Origin: Datisca glomerata
Taxonomy: Eukaryota; Streptophyta; Magnoliopsida; Cucurbitales; Datiscaceae
Assembly: GCA_003255025.1 (NCBI GenBank)
Contig: QANY01000091.1
Coordinates: 724,219 to 788,218, forward strand
DNA length: 64,000 nt
Direction: 5' to 3'
Position 1 is the first letter of the stretch; the number at the start of each line of letters is the position of its first letter. Below are positions 59,471 through 64,000 of the stretch, in pieces. Below the pieces are notes generated by a model. The model made no database searches and had not been told where the DNA came from. It saw only the letters and a program-made list of their open reading frames with translations. The translations under genes and the position numbers were made by a program.

Positions 59471-62001
59471 AATTACTAGAACACGTAACCAAATTATTTA
59501 TTTTAACGTGATTATTTAAATTACTTACATAATAAATATTTATAAATAAGGCACTTTAAAGAATGAGATGTCCATAAATCATTTATGTGATGTGTTGTAA
59601 ATAAGATTATTAGTATTTTCAATCAAGCATATGTATTTATATGGTATAAGATTATTAGTGGTCATTTCAGTTTGTTGAAAGAACGGAATTTTTGGAATAT
59701 TTCGGTACTCCGGTGTTCCGTTTTGAAAAAAAATCAGTCATATAAAATAATATTATAAAAATTATTATATATAATATAACTAAGACATAATTGAATTAAT
59801 AGGTTATAACTTACAAGTAATGTATAATTATCATTAAAATTCAACCAAAATCATTTCTAACAGTGAACATAAATATAAATTTTCATTCTCACAGTTGATG
59901 TATACTAATATTGTATTCTGTTTCTAATTGAATCAAAAACCATTTCTTATCTTAAAAAACATTTCTTAAAAAATACTATAAAGCTATAATTTTTCAACTG
60001 TGACAATATCTAAAATTTGTTTTTTTATTTAATTAGTTTTTGTTTTTGGGAAAGTAAAAGGTAAGAGGCTTTTTCCTCAACTCAAAAACATGTACTTCTT
60101 CTTCCTCTTTTACTGTGCTTTTTTATGAGCCTATTGATTCGTTGATTTTTGGTTAATTAGCTGGAGCATGTATTTTTTTGGTTGGGAATAATTTTACACT
60201 TCACTACTTGTCTGTAATTTTGAGTTTGGTCGAGCGAAATAGGATTCTTCGAAATAGGATTCTTCTTTGGTTCCTCATTCCTTCTGGCTTCTAATCAAGT
60301 CTTCTAGGGTAGTCTCTCCTCTCCTCTCCTCTCCTCTGTCGAAGAGAAAGGAAACAGATGGGTCTTGGTCTAATTAGACAAGAGTTGGGGTTTCCATTGT
60401 TTTGGTCCGTTCCCAGTTTCACCTGTTCCGGGCGAAACTCAGTAATTTCGACCGGAAAGTTCCATTCCAGCCGAAACAGATTGAAATTGAAGCCAAAAAA
60501 TTAAATTCCCAATACCGTTTCGATTTTCCACCGGAACCAGAATGTTCCGACTATTCCGGCAGAAACAAAATGGTTTAGTTAAACTAAATCAATTACATAG
60601 AGTAAATGATATGAGTATTCGAATTTCATTTTTATAATAAAAAAATGGAGTAAAAAAGCGCATTGGCGCCCTTGTGGGCACCTGAGAAAGTGTGTCCTCA
60701 CATTTTTTCACCGTGACATGATAGTAAATGGTAGGTGTTCCTCACTTTTCATGTGGGGATCACAGACCATTTTTCTTAAAAAGCTCTTATCTAGGTATTC
60801 AGCTACTTTGATGGCCTAAAATTACACCGTGGTAAATAAGCCATTTACCCTATTCCAGCCATTTTTGTAATAAAAAAAAATTCTGAACATTTTTACAACT
60901 TGAGTTAGGAAATGAGTCATTTTTCGAGTTCTCCCGTTAAATATCCACTTCTCTCTTTGTGTTTATCCACAATAAATACAATACATGAACTTATGAAACA
61001 CAAAAATTTAAGTCTCCGATTTTAAAATATCCTAATTATTTTTCATCTAGCTAGTCATGCACAATTTGAAGAATATTTTAGAATCAAATAGTGTTAAAAG
61101 CTTCGTAAAGATCATATTTGATATAAAAGAGTATTGGACAATGTATAGTGAGTGAGAGAGATTCAATGGTAAGTGAAAGAGCTTCAGGAAAGTGATGCTT
61201 AGTCAAGAAAATTACATGTGAGAACGTGCGTAATGATGAACACCTCGATCAGTCTTAGGAGATGATAAGAAAGAGCTTAATAGTACTAGTCAATACAATT
61301 ATGCAACCCACGTATGATTGGATTTTTCCTTGACAAAAGTTCAACCGCATGTGGTAAAAGGCTTCCTTGTTTTTCTAGAAATAGGTTTTTCCGTTTTTGA
61401 AAAGCAAAAAATTTGTTTTGGCAGAGTTAAAAGTCGAAAAATGTTTTCTAGTTCGAGCAAGAGAAAACAGTTATGGATACTAAGGATCATATAATGAAAT
61501 AGACCGATTCACCACCCCACATTAATTGATTCCTTCCTAAGCTTGGAGAGCTTGTGCCAGGCCCATGAAGAATTTTTTATTTATAGAAAATAAAATAAAT
61601 GTAGTTAATTGACAATTAATTATAATTATGGACAAAATGATTTTCATTAAGAATAAATTACAAAGTCTATTTAATAATTGATTAATTGATTGATAATTGT
61701 ATATGTAGGCCAAACATCTTATTTAATATTATAATCTGAAAGTATTACGATATAATACTTGAGTATTATATCACGATCTAATGAAATTGTATATATTAGA
61801 TAGAATTAAATTAACAAACTATATTAAGTATCCATGATTAAAAATATGATAATTTTAGTTAGAGTATTTTGATTCTTACCATTTTTTAGTTAAACTAATT
61901 TCATTTTTACTTAATTGTTAAGTAGTTAAACTAATTTTATTTTTATTTGTAAATCTGAAAAAAAAATTCATATAATTCTAACTATTCGGCAATTTGAATA
62001 T
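59471..62001. other. Intergenic DNA, possible non-autonomous transposon traces
   Basis: AT-rich and without genes. Between about 59660 and 60580 repeated ggaatatttcggt / ttccggcagaaac / ttccaccggaacc motifs in both orientations suggest the subterminal repeats of a non-autonomous DNA transposon, but I could not fix its ends. The rest shows nothing recognisable until the copia LTR material. Confidence 0.4.
60314..60336. repeat. (CTCCT)n microsatellite
   Basis: Four to five uninterrupted ctcct units. Confidence 0.9.
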
Positions 62002-62871
62002 ATGTGGATGAATTTTCAAAAAATTAAAATATATGGGTATAATTTTAAATATCAAAAATTAAATTTTATAAATATCTAATAGCAATTTGATTTTAAAGAG
62101 AGAGATAGAGATATAAATCTCATATCAGATACAGAGAAAAAGAATTTTCTCCCATCCCTCGTGATTGCCGCCAATTTTGAGAGGACCTAAACAAAATCCT
62201 CATGAGATATATTTCTGAAATTAACGGGTGGTTGTTGATGGACGAAATTCACAAATCATTCTTGGAGTTCAAGTGCATGATTCAGATCCCAAAGCTTGAA
62301 GAACACTCGAAAGAAATCCGCCAGTTCAGAAATTCTCTTATACAAAGTATAAGTGAAAAATTGTTTCTAACCTTATCTTCTCGTTTAATATCGTATACGC
62401 ATAATTGCACGTTGTTTGGTTTTAAATTATTTAATTTGATTAAATAAGTTAATTGAAATTTCTTTGATGTTCCGTCCATGAACCGTTCATGGTTCAAACT
62501 TATTTTTTTAGTTAATTTTAAAACCTACCGATCCCAGCAATTGGTATCAATGCCAGGTTCTTGATTATGCATATAGATATTTGAAATGAACGTATCATAA
62601 ATTTTATAGATATTGGCATATGATTTTGTATAGTAGATTCAAAACTGTTTTGAATATGTTATGTGATTGGATCCCTAACTATTGGCCCTGGACGTTTTTA
62701 TTTCATTTTATAATTGATATACGCCGAATTTGAGGCATATGATTTTACGTAAAAAAATTTGTTGCAAAAATTATATTTTGATAAATTTGATGTAAAATCT
62801 TCGTCGTTGGAGTATAGTTCACGCCGAATTACTGTTCACGTTGAAATCGTTGTTCACTCCAAAATCATTGG
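62002..62871 (+). repeat. 870-bp tandem duplication, copy 1 (copia LTR end, primer site, leader)
   Basis: It starts atgtggatgaattttcaaaa and ends ccaaaatcattg. Within it are a TATA-like gatataaatctc (about 62108), an LTR end near 62539, and the primer site ttggtatcaatgcc at 62541-62554, followed by leader sequence like that of the copia element at 38012. The 81-residue reading frame (62202-62447) lies inside the LTR part and is probably not a gene. Confidence 0.95.
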
Positions 62872-63741
62872 ATGTGGATGAATTTTCAAAAAATTAAAAT
62901 ATATGGGTATAATTTTAAATATCAAAAATTAAATTTTATAAATATCTAATAGCAATTTGATTTTAAAGAGAGAGATAGAGATATAAATCTCATATCAGAT
63001 ACAGAGAAAAAGAATTTTCTCCCATCCCTCGTGATTGCCGCCAATTTTGAGAGGACCTAAACAAAATCCTCATGAGATATATTTCTGAAATTAACGGGTG
63101 GTTGTTGATGGACGAAATTCACAAATCATTCTTGGAGTTCAAGTGCATGATTCAGATCCCAAAGCTTGAAGAACACTCGAAAGAAATCCGCCAGTTCAGA
63201 AATTCTCTTATACAAAGTATAAGTGAAAAATTGTTTCTAACCTTATCTTCTCGTTTAATATCGTATACGCATAATTGCACGTTGTTTGGTTTTAAATTAT
63301 TTAATTTGATTAAATAAGTTAATTGAAATTTCTTTGATGTTCCGTCCATGAACCGTTCATGGTTCAAACTTATTTTTTTAGTTAATTTTAAAACCTACCG
63401 ATCCCAGCAATTGGTATCAATGCCAGGTTCTTGATTATGCATATAGATATTTGAAATGAACGTATCATAAATTTTATAGATATTGGCATATGATTTTGTA
63501 TAGTAGATTCAAAACTGTTTTGAATATGTTATGTGATTGGATCCCTAACTATTGGCCCTGGACGTTTTTATTTCATTTTATAATTGATATACGCCGAATT
63601 TGAGGCATATGATTTTACGTAAAAAAATTTGTTGCAAAAATTATATTTTGATAAATTTGATGTAAAATCTTCGTCGTTGGAGTATAGTTCACGCCGAATT
63701 ACTGTTCACGTTGGAATCGTTGTTCACTCCAAAATCATTGT
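62872..63741 (+). repeat. 870-bp tandem duplication, copy 2
   Basis: It repeats copy 1 at a constant 870-base offset. By eye I found one difference (cacgttgaaatcg in copy 1, cacgttggaatcg in copy 2). The primer site recurs at 63411-63424. After this copy the leader continues uniquely. Confidence 0.95.
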
Positions 63742-64000
63742 TTACGCAGACTTACTATTCCGGTAGCCGGTGAAGCTGTTCCGGCGCCGTCACCGCCGTT
63801 GTCCACTGCCATGCCCTGCATGGTAACTAGGGTTTGTGAAACCCTAGGCGATAGCAATTAGGGTTTAGAAAATCATGTGATGTTTCGCGATAACCCTTAT
63901 CCTATTTTTTTATCTTTTAAAATTTAAAAATTTAAATGAATAAAAGATAATTAAAATTTAAAAGATAATTATCTATTTTATCTTTATATTTTTGAATTTT

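Larger units (their letters stand above)
62002..64000 (+). mobile_element. Ty1/copia element, 5' part, running off the right edge
   Basis: LTR end, Met-tRNA primer site (twice, through the duplication) and leader. The leader has tagggtttgtgaaaccctag at about 63829, shared with the copia element at 36149-45396. Coding sequence would begin right of the window. The left LTR boundary was not found and lies before 62002. Confidence 0.65.

Noticed and set aside
62202..62447. 81-residue frame, present again at 63072-63317
   Set aside because: It lies inside the LTR upstream of the primer site, where related copia LTRs have non-coding sequence. Duplication explains the second copy.

Overview
This is a window of plant nuclear DNA, almost certainly from a eudicot. 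It is AT-rich and dominated by old, mutated and nested transposable elements, with two intact protein-coding genes in the right-hand quarter. The evidence is plant-type P450 exon/intron structure, a plastid-targeted single-exon gene, and plant-specific transposon families: a MULE carrying DUF1985/Ulp1, a Tat-type gypsy element with an antisense plant-mobile-domain ORF, Ty1/copia elements with Met-tRNA primer sites, CACTA, hAT, and a plant LINE with a DUF4283-like ORF1. The species cannot be named from sequence alone.

Layout. 1-4265: part of a Mutator-like element carrying a decayed DUF1985/Ulp1 gene on the minus strand. It appears inserted just after the BED zinc finger of a hAT transposase gene (4272-4554, minus). 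6430-13150: a very old Ty1/copia relic with two diverged LTR-like copies, the second interrupted by a clean 1765-bp non-autonomous CACTA element (8048-9812) with TIRs and a 3-bp target duplication. 15600-20960: a decayed LINE whose zinc-binding/RNase H segment is inverted. 21590-22457: remains of a minus-strand copia LTR. 22458-31748: a Tat-like gypsy element with two LTRs, a large internal pol deletion and a long antisense plant-mobile-domain ORF. 32500-34196: a hAT remnant with striking arrays of short palindromes. 36149-45396: a complete but dead Ty1/copia element. 45665-47700: a minus-strand gypsy gag fragment with minisatellites beside it.

The functional part is 48-59.3 kb. A CYP707A-type cytochrome P450 (abscisic acid 8'-hydroxylase, eight exons, 49463-53894, plus) reads intact with all P450 signature motifs. 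A single-exon gene on the minus strand (58016-59218) encodes a 400-residue, probably plastid-targeted membrane protein of the isoprenylcysteine/phospholipid methyltransferase-like fold. The two genes converge, with about 4.1 kb between them. The window ends in a near-perfect 870-bp tandem duplication covering the end of an LTR, the primer site and the leader of another copia element that runs off the right edge.

I found no convincing new biological system. The features most worth a second look are the palindrome arrays in the MULE and the hAT element, the internal inversion in the LINE, the antisense plant-mobile-domain ORF in the gypsy element, and the fresh 870-bp duplication.
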